From Pseudomonas sp. QTF5 (GTDB lineage: Bacteria > Pseudomonadota > Gammaproteobacteria > Pseudomonadales > Pseudomonadaceae), in assembly GCF_000512695.2 (NCBI RefSeq), contig NZ_AZRW02000024.1, positions 54,228 to 89,772 of the forward strand: a DNA stretch of 35,545 nucleotides. Direction: 5' to 3'. A model generated the notes under the pieces. That model worked only from the letters and a program-made list of their open reading frames with translations. It made no database searches and was not told the origin of the DNA. Position 1 is the first letter of the stretch. Every line of letters begins with the position of its first letter. Both the position numbers and the translations under genes were made by a program. Of this stretch, positions 16,360 through 23,887 are shown piece after piece.

Positions 16360-17055
16360 ATGCGGTTTCGGTGGGGGCTGTTGCTGGTGCTGTTGATCAT
16401 CGGCGCTGCCGGGTTAAGCGTCTGGCGCGGCTGGGTTTCCATTTCCCCACAATGGAACCCGTGGGCGCCGCTGGACGTGAAGGCCAAACCGAACCTGCTG
16501 ACCCGCTACAAACTGATGCGTCTGCGCGATGATCCGCAGTTATGCGACCAGGCCCTGAGCAGCTCCGGGTTACGTGTAAGCCATCAGGCCGACAGCCCGG
16601 ACGCGACCTGCCCGTTGACCAATACCTTGCGTGTGCAAGGTGGCGAGGTGGCGCTGAGCAGCAGTTTCCTCGCCAGTTGCAGCCTGGCGGTAGCGTTCGC
16701 CTTGTTCGAACGCCACGCCCTGCAACCGGCGGCTCAGGCTGTCTACGGGCAGGTTGTGAAACGGGTCGATCACCTCGGCAGCTTCGCCTGTCGTAACGTT
16801 TACAACCGCGAAAACGGCAGGCGCAGCCAGCATGCCACGGCCGATGCCCTGGATATCAGCGGATTCCGGCTGGCGGACGGCCGATTCATCAGCGTGCTCA
16901 AGGATTGGCCGAAGGATAATCAGGACGCGCGATTTCTCCATCAGGTTCGCGACGGTGCTTGCGATATGTTCAGTGTGGTATTGAGCCCGGACTACAACGC
17001 CGCCCATCGCAATCACTTTCATGTGGATGTCGGGCCGTGGTGGCGGTGCCGCTGA
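16360..17055 (+). CDS. extensin-like C-terminal domain protein, predicted envelope LAS-type metallopeptidase
   Basis: A 231-residue protein with an N-terminal membrane anchor or uncleaved signal (LLLVLLIIGAAGLSVW, about 7-22) and an extensin-like C-terminal domain. The domain has SQHATADALDISGF (His158, Asp165) and HRNHFHVDVGPWW (His219, His221), the arrangement of the zinc site in the M15/LAS metallopeptidase fold; four or five cysteines are spread through it. It should act on cell-wall peptides in the periplasm, which is inference from the fold. It starts two bases after the preceding stop, with a poor ribosome site, so translation is likely coupled. Confidence 0.85.
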   Translation: MRFRWGLLLVLLIIGAAGLSVWRGWVSISPQWNPWAPLDVKAKPNLLTRYKLMRLRDDPQLCDQALSSSGLRVSHQADSPDATCPLTNTLRVQGGEVALSSSFLASCSLAVAFALFERHALQPAAQAVYGQVVKRVDHLGSFACRNVYNRENGRRSQHATADALDISGFRLADGRFISVLKDWPKDNQDARFLHQVRDGACDMFSVVLSPDYNAAHRNHFHVDVGPWWRCR

Positions 17056-17058
17056 GGG

Positions 17059-17679
17059 TTATGCGGCGATGCGCAGGTTCTGCAGCACGATCGGGCGTGC
17101 CCAGCCGTTATCGAAATCGAGTTGTTTCTGTTGTTCCACCAGCTCTTCGGGCGAGAACGGTGGGAATGGTTTGTCCAGCAGGTCGAGTTCGAACTCGGCG
17201 ATCGGCAAGTGCAACGGACGCGGTTGCGCTGCGGCGCCAGGCTCCGGCAACGGTTGACCAGCGGTGAGCACGATCGGGCGAACCCAGCCGCTATCGAAGT
17301 CCTGTTGTTTCTGTTGCGCGACGACTTCTTCGGGCGGGAACGGCGGGAACGGTTTGTCGGCCAGGTCCATTTCGAACTCGGCAATGGGCAGGAACAGGGG
17401 CTCGGGTGGGCGGACTTGAGTTTCCTTCACATCACATTCGCGCTGGGAAATGATGTGCGCCAGCAGCTCGCTGCCGACGGTCGGTTCGACCGGGCTGTCG
17501 AGATCTACCGGTGGAAAATTCAGCGATTCAGGCAGCACTTCACCCGACTGTTCGGCCAGCGCTCGGGCAAAGAAATCCTGCCAGATGTGGCTGACGCCGC
17601 TCAGTGCCTGGGTGTTTCGCAGGTTGTAGTCGCCGTAGGGCGAGATAAAACCTGTGAATGTGGATTGAATGTCTGACAT
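17059..17679 (-). CDS. protein with tandem 44-residue duplication, function unknown
   Basis: A 206-residue acidic protein. The N-terminal part (MSDIQSTFTGFISPYGDYNL and on) is unlike the rest. Residues 95-138 and 156-199 are near-identical copies of one unit containing LPIAEFE, DLxDKPFPPF and DFDxGWxRPIVL, linked by a Pro/Ala-rich spacer. No signal peptide or transmembrane helix is seen. Start: ATG 17679 has GAGAGA just upstream; another ATG 19 codons earlier lacks a ribosome site. It is divergent from rsmJ and convergent with the extensin-like gene, three bases from its stop. I do not recognise a function. Confidence 0.8.
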   Translation of the reverse strand: MSDIQSTFTGFISPYGDYNLRNTQALSGVSHIWQDFFARALAEQSGEVLPESLNFPPVDLDSPVEPTVGSELLAHIISQRECDVKETQVRPPEPLFLPIAEFEMDLADKPFPPFPPEEVVAQQKQQDFDSGWVRPIVLTAGQPLPEPGAAAQPRPLHLPIAEFELDLLDKPFPPFSPEELVEQQKQLDFDNGWARPIVLQNLRIAA

Positions 17680-17772
17680 TTCTCTCGGTCGACGCTCAGC
17701 TCTGGCAAAATGCTCGATAGTTTGGTTATCGGCCATTTTTGCCGATCATTAATTTTTTGAGCGTGTTTTCCC

Positions 17773-18555
17773 ATGATTGAGCAACCTGCGGCCTGCCGCA
17801 TCCATGTCGAGGCCTTGGGCACGACCTTTCAGCCACAGGCTGAGCAATGGGCCGAGCGCCTGGGGTTGCCGTTGCAGGTGGATGACGGCGAGTTTGCCTT
17901 GCAGGTGGGCGAGCAGGGGTTGCAGCTGCAACAACTGGGGCCGGACGCACCGGGACCGGTGCGGGTGGACTTCGTCGAGGGCGGCGCGGCCCATCGTCGG
18001 TTGTATGGCGGCGGCAGCGGTCAGATGATCGCCAAAGCGGTCGGCGTCGCCCAAGGCGTGCGCCCACGCGTGCTGGACGCCACGGCGGGGTTGGGCAAGG
18101 ACGCGTTCGTGCTGGCCAGCCTGGGCTGCGAGATGAGCCTGATCGAGCGCCAGCCACTGATCGGCGCGTTGCTTGAAGATGGCCTGGCGCGCGGCGCGGA
18201 AGATTTCGATGTGGCGCCGATCGTGGCGCGGATGCGTTTGCTCAAGGGCAATTCGATCGAGGTGATGCGCAACTGGGAAGGCGAGCCGCCGCAGGTGATC
18301 TACCTCGACCCGATGTTTCCCCATCGTGAGAAAACAGCGTTGGTGAAGAAGGAGATGCGCCTGTTCCGGCCGCTAGTGGGCGATGACCCGGATGCGCCGG
18401 CATTGCTCGAAGCGGCATTGGCCCTGGCCAGTCACCGGGTGGTGGTCAAACGCCCACGCAAGGCGCCGTGCATCGACGGGCCGAAGCCGAGTCATGCGCT
18501 GGATGGCAAGTCCAGCCGATACGACATTTATCCGAAGAAAGCGCTCAAGCCCTGA
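17773..18555 (+). CDS. rsmJ: 16S rRNA (guanine-1516-N2)-methyltransferase
   Basis: A 260-residue SAM-dependent methyltransferase of the RsmJ (YhiQ) family, which makes m2G1516 in 16S rRNA. Motif I is DATAGLGKDAFVLASLG (about residues 99-115), followed by the acidic SLIERQPLIGALLEDG, and the catalytic motif IV is IYLDPMFPHR. VKRPRKAP and GKSSRYDIYP close the domain as in the family. Length is normal. The ATG at 17773 has no strong ribosome site. It is divergent from the duplicated-repeat gene and precedes a long palindromic element. Confidence 0.93.
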   Translation: MIEQPAACRIHVEALGTTFQPQAEQWAERLGLPLQVDDGEFALQVGEQGLQLQQLGPDAPGPVRVDFVEGGAAHRRLYGGGSGQMIAKAVGVAQGVRPRVLDATAGLGKDAFVLASLGCEMSLIERQPLIGALLEDGLARGAEDFDVAPIVARMRLLKGNSIEVMRNWEGEPPQVIYLDPMFPHREKTALVKKEMRLFRPLVGDDPDAPALLEAALALASHRVVVKRPRKAPCIDGPKPSHALDGKSSRYDIYPKKALKP

Positions 18556-18564
18556 TTCGATACT

Positions 18565-18674
18565 GATCGTTCCCACGCTTTGCGTGGGAATGCCTCAATG
18601 GACGCTCTGCGTCCGCTTCGAAAGGGACGCGGAGCGTCCCGGGCTGCATTCCCACGCAGAGCGTGGGAACGATC
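18565..18674. repeat. 110-bp palindromic repeat (GATCGTTCCCACGC family), copy 2
   Basis: The arms GATCGTTCCCACGCTTTGCG and CGCAGAGCGTGGGAACGATC are inverted, with inner GGACGC/GCGTCC hairpins. Size and layout match copy 1 at 3648-3757. It fills the gap between the convergent rsmJ and TetR genes, where it could serve as a shared transcript end. Confidence 0.88.
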
Positions 18675-18675
18675 A

Positions 18676-19320
18676 TCAGACCGACTCCGGCCGATAAGCC
18701 CGCATAAACAACCCCACCACTTCCCGCACATGGGCTTCAGCTGCATCCCCGGTCACCGGCTCACCACAGCCATACAGCAACCGGAAATTCCCCGCGCCCT
18801 TGAGCAGGCAAAAGAAATGCTCTGCCGCATTGCGCGGTTTATCGATGCTCAACGCGCCGCTCTGATCGACCTTGCTCAGCAACCGCTCCATGCCGTGAAG
18901 CATGCGTTCTGGCCCGGCCTCGAAGAAGATCAGCGAAAGTTTCGGGTCCTGGCTGCCCAGCGTCGCCATCAACCGGTGCAGGTTCACCGATTCATCGCTG
19001 TTGATCAGCTGATGAAAGCCGCGCGCGATGTTCAGCAGCACGGTTTCCACGGCAATGCCGTCCGGCAATTCAAAAAACAGCGTTGGCAGTTGCTCCTCGC
19101 ACTTGGCCATCACCGCGGCGGCAAACAGCGTCTCTTTGTCATTGAAATGGCTGTAGACCGTCAGCTTCGACACGCCGGCCTCGGCCGCCACGGCATCCAT
19201 GCTGGTGTTGGCGTATCCCTTGCTCAGAAACAGGATTTTCGCCGCGTCGAGGATGGCCTGGCGCTTGGCCAGATCCTTGGGACGGCCCGGACCGCTGGGT
19301 GTTGAAAGATTGTTAGACAT
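18676..19320 (-). CDS. mexL: MexL-like TetR-family repressor of the adjacent RND pump
   Basis: A 214-residue TetR-family protein. The helix-turn-helix runs from about residue 18 to 64 (RQAILDAAKILFLSKGYANT, then SKLTVYSHFNDKETLF). The C-terminal ligand-binding half resembles the AcrR-like C-terminal domains (HRLMATLGSQDPKLSLIFFE). It is divergent from a two-gene MFP/RND operon and beside rsmJ, the arrangement I recall for P. aeruginosa mexL-mexJK. By analogy it should repress both itself and the pump. The MexL name rests on context, size and family rather than a sequence alignment. Confidence 0.8.
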   Translation of the reverse strand: MSNNLSTPSGPGRPKDLAKRQAILDAAKILFLSKGYANTSMDAVAAEAGVSKLTVYSHFNDKETLFAAAVMAKCEEQLPTLFFELPDGIAVETVLLNIARGFHQLINSDESVNLHRLMATLGSQDPKLSLIFFEAGPERMLHGMERLLSKVDQSGALSIDKPRNAAEHFFCLLKGAGNFRLLYGCGEPVTGDAAEAHVREVVGLFMRAYRPESV

Positions 19321-19331
19321 TCTTCGCTTTA

Positions 19332-19376
19332 ATACTGGACTGGTGAGTTTGCTATTAATAACATACTGGTCAGTAT
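19332..19376. promoter_or_regulatory. probable MexL operator in the mexL-mexJ intergenic region
   Basis: ATACTGGTCAGTAT at 19363-19376 is a perfect 6+6 palindrome around GT, the size of a TetR-family operator. A partial copy, ATACTGGACTGGTG, begins at 19332, exactly 31 bases (about three helix turns) upstream. The main site overlaps the -10 regions of both divergent promoters, ideal for repressing both genes. Confidence 0.7.
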
Positions 19377-19379
19377 AAT
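19349..19379 (+). promoter_or_regulatory. candidate mexJK promoter
   Basis: TTGCTA (19349-19354) and a consensus TATAAT (19374-19379) stand 19 bases apart, slightly long. The -10 overlaps the right half of the ATACTGGTCAGTAT palindrome. The mexJ ATG is 34 bases downstream. Confidence 0.5.
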
Positions 19380-19387
19380 TATTCCAA
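19360..19387 (-). promoter_or_regulatory. candidate mexL promoter
   Basis: On the minus strand TTGGAA (19387-19382) and TATGTT (19365-19360) are 16 bases apart. The palindromic operator occupies the spacer, so a bound repressor would block polymerase. It lies about 40 bases upstream of the mexL ATG. Confidence 0.5.
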
Positions 19388-19413
19388 GCACCATTAGCGA
19401 AAGGTCCTTCACC

Positions 19414-20514
19414 ATGTTCCGCTATGCCTTGCCCCTCGCATTGCCGGTCAGCCTGGCTTTTTTATTGTCTGCGTGTGGCCATGAAGAGGCGCCTCAAGTC
19501 ACCGTCCGCCCGGCCATGGTCGTACAGCCAGAGCCTTCGGCTCAGGCCATGGAAAGTTATCCCGGTGAAGTACGCGCGCGCTATGAGCCCGATCTGGCCT
19601 TCCGCATTGGCGGTAAAGTCAGCCGACGACTGGTCGAGGAAGGCCAGCGGGTCAAGGCCGACCAGCCTCTGGCGGAACTCGATCCTCAGGACGTGCGCCT
19701 GCAACTGGAAGCCACCCGTGCCCAAGTCGCGGCCGCCGAAGCCAATTTGAGCCTGGTGCGCGCCGAGCGTGATCGCTACAAGACCCTGATGGAGCGGCAG
19801 ATGGTCAGCCGTTCGCAGTACGACAACGCGGAAAACCTCTACCGCTCCGGTGAAGCACGCCTCAAGCAAATCAAAGCCGAATTCAACGTCTCGACCAATC
19901 AGGCCAGTTACGCGGTGCTGCGTGCGCCGCAGGATGGCGTGGTGGCCAAACGTGCGGTTGAAGTCGGGCAAGTGGTCGCGGCCGGGCAAACCGTGTTTAC
20001 CCTTGCCACCGATGGCGAGCGCGAAGTGTCGATCAGCCTGCCGGAGCAGAGTTTTGGCCGCTTCAAGGTCGGCCAACCGGTCTCGGTGGAACTCTGGACC
20101 CAACCCGATCAACGTTTCCCCGGACGCATCCGTGAACTGTCGCCTGCGGCCGATCCGAAGTCCCGCACCTTCGCCGCTCGCATTGCATTTACCGCCGGCA
20201 AGGTTCCCGGCGAACTCGGCCAGAGCGCCCGGGTGTTCATCCAGACCGCCGAAGTAGTGTCGTTGTCGGTGCCGCTGTCGGCGGTCACCGCGGAAAACGG
20301 TGCCACTTATGTCTGGGTGGTCGGCGCCAACAACACCTTGAAAAAAGCCCCGGTGCGGGTCGGTGCATTCGGCGAGAAAACCGTGCCGGTGCTCGAAGGC
20401 CTGAACGCCAGCGACTGGGTGGTGGCGGCCGGTGTTCATGTGCTTCACGACGGGCAGCAAGTGCGCCCGGTGGATCGCTCCAATCGCGTGGTCAATCTGG
20501 CGCACAAGGAGTAA
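19414..20514 (+). CDS. mexJ: MexJ-like RND periplasmic adaptor (membrane fusion protein)
   Basis: A 366-residue lipoprotein adaptor linking an RND pump to an outer-membrane channel. The signal peptide ends at lipobox FLLSAC (Cys21). Paired lipoyl half-motifs flank a short alpha hairpin: LAFRIGGKVSRRLVEEGQRV and, later, VLRAPQDGVVAKRAVEVGQVV, with the helical hairpin (about residues 95-150) between. A beta-barrel domain follows (VSISLPEQSFGRFKVGQPV). Length agrees with MexJ. AAAGG precedes the ATG. mexK starts 6 bases after the stop, so the two form an operon. Confidence 0.87.
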   Translation: MFRYALPLALPVSLAFLLSACGHEEAPQVTVRPAMVVQPEPSAQAMESYPGEVRARYEPDLAFRIGGKVSRRLVEEGQRVKADQPLAELDPQDVRLQLEATRAQVAAAEANLSLVRAERDRYKTLMERQMVSRSQYDNAENLYRSGEARLKQIKAEFNVSTNQASYAVLRAPQDGVVAKRAVEVGQVVAAGQTVFTLATDGEREVSISLPEQSFGRFKVGQPVSVELWTQPDQRFPGRIRELSPAADPKSRTFAARIAFTAGKVPGELGQSARVFIQTAEVVSLSVPLSAVTAENGATYVWVVGANNTLKKAPVRVGAFGEKTVPVLEGLNASDWVVAAGVHVLHDGQQVRPVDRSNRVVNLAHKE

Positions 20515-20520
20515 TCCCCG

Positions 20521-23500
20521 ATGGGTTTCAATCTTTCCGAATGGGCGCTGCGTAACCGCCAGATCGTACTATTCCTGATGCTCTTGCTGGCCGTCGTCGG
20601 CGCGTTGTCCTACACCAAGCTCGGCCAAAGTGAAGACCCGCCGTTCACCTTCAAGGCCATGGTGATTCGCACCAACTGGCCGGGGGCCACGGCCGAGGAA
20701 GTGTCGCGCCAGGTTACCGAACGTATTGAAAAGAAGCTGATGGAAACCGGCGAGTACGATCGGATCGCTTCGTTCTCTCGCCCGGGCGAGTCTCAGGTCA
20801 CGTTTATTGCTCGGGATTCGATGCACTCGGTGGAGATCCCGGAGCTCTGGTATCAGGTCCGCAAGAAGATCAGCGACATTCGCCACACTTTGCCCCCGGG
20901 CATCCAGGGGCCCTTCTTCAACGATGAGTTCGGCACCACCTTCGGCAACATCTACGCCCTGACCGGCGAAGGTTTTGATTACGCGGTGCTCAAGGACTAC
21001 GCCGACCGTGTCCAGATTCAGCTGCAACGGGTCAAGGATGTGGGCAAGGTCGATCTGCTCGGGCTGCAGGACGAGAAGATCTGGATCGAGCTCTCCAACG
21101 TCAAACTGGCCACCCTCGGGTTGCCGTTGGCGGTGGTGCAGCAGGCGCTTGAAGAGCAGAACGCGATGTCCACCGCAGGCTTCTTCGAAACCACCAGCGA
21201 GCGTTTGCAGCTACGGGTTTCGGGGAATTTTCAGACGGTCGACGAGATCAAGAACTTCCCGATCCGCGTCGGTGATCGCACGTTCCGCATCGGTGATGTG
21301 GCGAACGTTCGTCGTGGCTTCAACGATCCACCGGCGCCTCGCATGCGCTTCATGGCTGAAGACGCCATCGGCTTGGCGGTAGCCATGAAAGGTGGTGGCG
21401 ACATTCTGATTCTGGGTAAAGCGCTGGAAGTCGAGTTCGCCCGGATCCAGAAAAACCTCCCGGCCGGCATGCAGCTGCGCAAGGTGTCCGATCAACCCGC
21501 CGCGGTGAAAACCGGTGTCGGCGAGTTTGTTCAGGTGCTGGTGGAGGCTCTGGCAATCGTTCTGTTGGTGAGCTTCTTCTCCCTCGGTGTGCGCACCGGC
21601 ATGGTCGTGGCGCTGGCGATTCCACTGGTGTTGGCGATGACCTTTGCCTGCATGTACTACCTTGGCATCGGTCTGCACAAGATTTCCCTCGGCGCGCTGG
21701 TACTGGCGCTGGGGTTGCTGGTGGACGACGCGATCATCGCTGTGGAAATGATGGCGATCAAAATGGAACAGGGCTTCGACCGGGTCAAAGCCGCGAGCTA
21801 TGCCTGGACCAGCACCGCGTTCCCGATGCTCACCGGTACGTTGATCACCGCTGCCGGTTTCCTGCCGATTGCCACCGCGCAATCGGGCACCGGTGAATAC
21901 ACCCGTTCGATCTTCCAGGTGGTCACCATCGCGTTGGTGGCGTCGTGGGTTGCCGCCGTGGTCTTTGTGCCTTATCTGGGGGAAAAACTCCTGCCGGACC
22001 TGGCGAAAATTCACGCAGCCAAGCATGGCACCGGCGACGGCCAACCCGACCCTTATGGCACGCCGTTCTATCAGCGTGTCAGACGGCTGGTGGAGTGGTG
22101 CGTGCGCCGGCGCAAAACGGTGATCATTTTGACGGTCGTGATGTTCGTCGCGTCAGTGGTGCTGTTCCGTTTCGTGCCGCAGCAGTTCTTCCCGGCTTCG
22201 GGGCGGCTGGAGCTGATGGTCGATCTGAAACTGGCCGAAGGTGCGTCGTTGAGCAACACCGCCGAGGAGGTCAAGCGCCTTGAAGGTCTGCTCAAGGATC
22301 ACGCCGGGATCGATAACTACGTGGCGTATGTTGGCACCGGTTCGCCGCGTTTTTACCTGCCGCTGGATCAGCAACTTCCAGCAGCGAGCTTCGCCCAGTT
22401 TGTCGTCCTGGCCAAAACCATCGAAGATCGCGAAACCCTGCGCACCTGGCTGATCGAAACCCTCAACGAACAATTCCCTGCCTTACGCTCGCGGGTCACG
22501 CGGCTGGAGAACGGCCCGCCGGTTGGCTATCCGGTGCAGTTCCGGGTGACCGGTGAGCACATCGAGGAAGTCCGCGCATTGGCCCGTAAAGTAGCGGCCA
22601 AGGTTCGCGAGAACCCACACGTGGTCAACGTGCATCTGGACTGGGAAGAACCGAGCAAAGTCGTTTACCTGAACGTCGATCAGGACCGCGCGCGGGCGCT
22701 GGGTGTGAGCACGGCAAACCTCTCGGGTTTCCTGCGAAGCTCGCTGACCGGTGCCAGCGTCAGCCAGTACCGCGAAGACAACGAGTTGATCGAGATCCTG
22801 CTGCGCGGCACGGTGCATGAACGCACCGAACTGGCGTTGCTACCAAGCCTGGCCGTGCCGACTGACAATGGTCGCAGTGTGGCGCTGTCGCAGATTGCAA
22901 CGCTGGAGTATGGCTTCGAAGAAGGCATCATCTGGCACCGTAACCGTCTGCCCAACGTGACGGTTCGCGCCGACATCTACGGCAAGGAACAGCCGGCGAC
23001 GCTGGTGCAGCAGATCATGCCGACCCTTGATCCAATTCGCGCCGAACTGCCGGACGGCTACTTGCTGGACGTCGGCGGTACGGTGGAAGACTCGGCGCGC
23101 GGGCAGAACTCGGTGAAGGCCGGTGTGCCGCTGTTTATCGTGGTGGTGCTGACGTTGCTGATGCTGCAGCTGCGCAGTTTCTCACGCACGGTGATGGTGT
23201 TTCTGACAGCACCGCTGGGGCTGATTGGTGTGACGCTGTTTCTGATGGTGTTCCGTCAGCCGTTCGGTTTTGTGGCGATGCTCGGGACGATCGCCTTGTC
23301 CGGGATGATCATGCGTAACTCGGTGATTCTGGTGGATCAGATTGAGCAGGATATCGCTGCCGGGCTTAAGCCTTGGCAAGCGATTATCGAGGCGACGGTG
23401 CGGCGGTTCCGACCGATTGTGCTGACGGCGTTGGCGGCGGTGTTGGCAATGATTCCATTGTCGCGCAGTGTGTTTTTCGGGCCGATGGCGGTGGCGATCA

Positions 23501-23592
23501 TGGGCGGGCTGATTGTGGCGACGGCGTTGACGTTGCTGTTTTTGCCGGCGTTGTATGCGGCTTGGTTCAGGGTCAAGCAAGAGCCGGTCTGA
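20521..23592 (+). CDS. mexK: MexK-like RND multidrug efflux transporter
   Basis: A 1023-residue inner-membrane proton-driven transporter of the HAE-1 type, with twelve expected transmembrane helices and two large periplasmic loops. The N-terminus (MGFNLSEWALRNRQIVLFLM) leads into TM1. LGLLVDDAIIAVEMM provides the proton-relay Asp402-Asp403 in TM4. In TM10, LSGMIMRNSVILVDQIE has Arg where AcrB has Lys940. TM4-to-TM5 and C-terminal segments are regular. In P. aeruginosa, MexK exports triclosan and erythromycin using OpmH or OprM; here too no channel gene is adjacent, so a channel encoded elsewhere is expected. Confidence 0.88.
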   Translation: MGFNLSEWALRNRQIVLFLMLLLAVVGALSYTKLGQSEDPPFTFKAMVIRTNWPGATAEEVSRQVTERIEKKLMETGEYDRIASFSRPGESQVTFIARDSMHSVEIPELWYQVRKKISDIRHTLPPGIQGPFFNDEFGTTFGNIYALTGEGFDYAVLKDYADRVQIQLQRVKDVGKVDLLGLQDEKIWIELSNVKLATLGLPLAVVQQALEEQNAMSTAGFFETTSERLQLRVSGNFQTVDEIKNFPIRVGDRTFRIGDVANVRRGFNDPPAPRMRFMAEDAIGLAVAMKGGGDILILGKALEVEFARIQKNLPAGMQLRKVSDQPAAVKTGVGEFVQVLVEALAIVLLVSFFSLGVRTGMVVALAIPLVLAMTFACMYYLGIGLHKISLGALVLALGLLVDDAIIAVEMMAIKMEQGFDRVKAASYAWTSTAFPMLTGTLITAAGFLPIATAQSGTGEYTRSIFQVVTIALVASWVAAVVFVPYLGEKLLPDLAKIHAAKHGTGDGQPDPYGTPFYQRVRRLVEWCVRRRKTVIILTVVMFVASVVLFRFVPQQFFPASGRLELMVDLKLAEGASLSNTAEEVKRLEGLLKDHAGIDNYVAYVGTGSPRFYLPLDQQLPAASFAQFVVLAKTIEDRETLRTWLIETLNEQFPALRSRVTRLENGPPVGYPVQFRVTGEHIEEVRALARKVAAKVRENPHVVNVHLDWEEPSKVVYLNVDQDRARALGVSTANLSGFLRSSLTGASVSQYREDNELIEILLRGTVHERTELALLPSLAVPTDNGRSVALSQIATLEYGFEEGIIWHRNRLPNVTVRADIYGKEQPATLVQQIMPTLDPIRAELPDGYLLDVGGTVEDSARGQNSVKAGVPLFIVVVLTLLMLQLRSFSRTVMVFLTAPLGLIGVTLFLMVFRQPFGFVAMLGTIALSGMIMRNSVILVDQIEQDIAAGLKPWQAIIEATVRRFRPIVLTALAAVLAMIPLSRSVFFGPMAVAIMGGLIVATALTLLFLPALYAAWFRVKQEPV

Positions 23593-23642
23593 TCCTTTGA
23601 TCTTGGCGGCCTTTGGGCCAACCATGCTCTTGTTGGTGGGGG

Positions 23643-23708
23643 ACATATCCGTTGCTGCGGTGATGGTCACCTATGGTTCCGATCTTACAGCGGGTCTCTT
23701 TTGGCAAG
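23643..23708 (+). repeat. degenerate copy of a dispersed Pseudomonas repeat
   Basis: ACATATCCGTTGCTGCGGTG and the downstream TTACAGCGGGTCTCTTTTGG resemble, from memory, a non-coding motif scattered through many Pseudomonas genomes (ACATATCCGTTGCTGCGGTA...). This copy is short and appears truncated. No open frame of note covers it. Confidence 0.5.
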
Positions 23709-23709
23709 T

Positions 23710-23801
23710 GGGGAGGGGCGGGTTTACGCCGCTCCCACATGGATTGCGCTTAACTGACTGGCATTAAGGCTTGCCCGCGAAGGCGGTCCAGGCTCCTACA
23801 C
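23710..23801. repeat. decayed REP halves downstream of mexK
   Basis: GCCGCTCCCACA (about 23731-23742) is one REP end, and AAGGCTTGCCCGCGAAGGCGG followed by GGCTCCTACA at 23766-23799 is another. Neither forms an intact inverted pair. With the dispersed repeat before it, this region looks like a graveyard of small mobile pieces between mexK and fic. Confidence 0.55.
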
Positions 23802-23822
23802 ATATTTCAGATCCGTCTGATA

Positions 23823-23861
23823 TTGAGTCAAAGTACGTGCACTGTTGTACTCAAGACTCAA
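23823..23861. promoter_or_regulatory. long inverted repeat upstream of the fic gene (possible operator)
   Basis: TTGAGTCAAAGTAC (23823-23836) and GTACTCAAGACTCAA (23847-23861) are inverted with one extra base, around a 10-base loop. A further related GAGTTGTTGAGAC lies at 23867-23879. The site is 27 bases before the fic ATG. It is AT-rich, lacks a T run and is placed like a regulatory site rather than a terminator. Confidence 0.5.
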
Positions 23862-23887
23862 TTTCGTGAGTTGTTGAGACACCGATA

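Noticed and set aside
18580..19305. 241-codon plus-strand frame opposite mexL
   Set aside because: It starts inside the palindromic repeat and overlaps the TetR gene, whose helix-turn-helix is clear.
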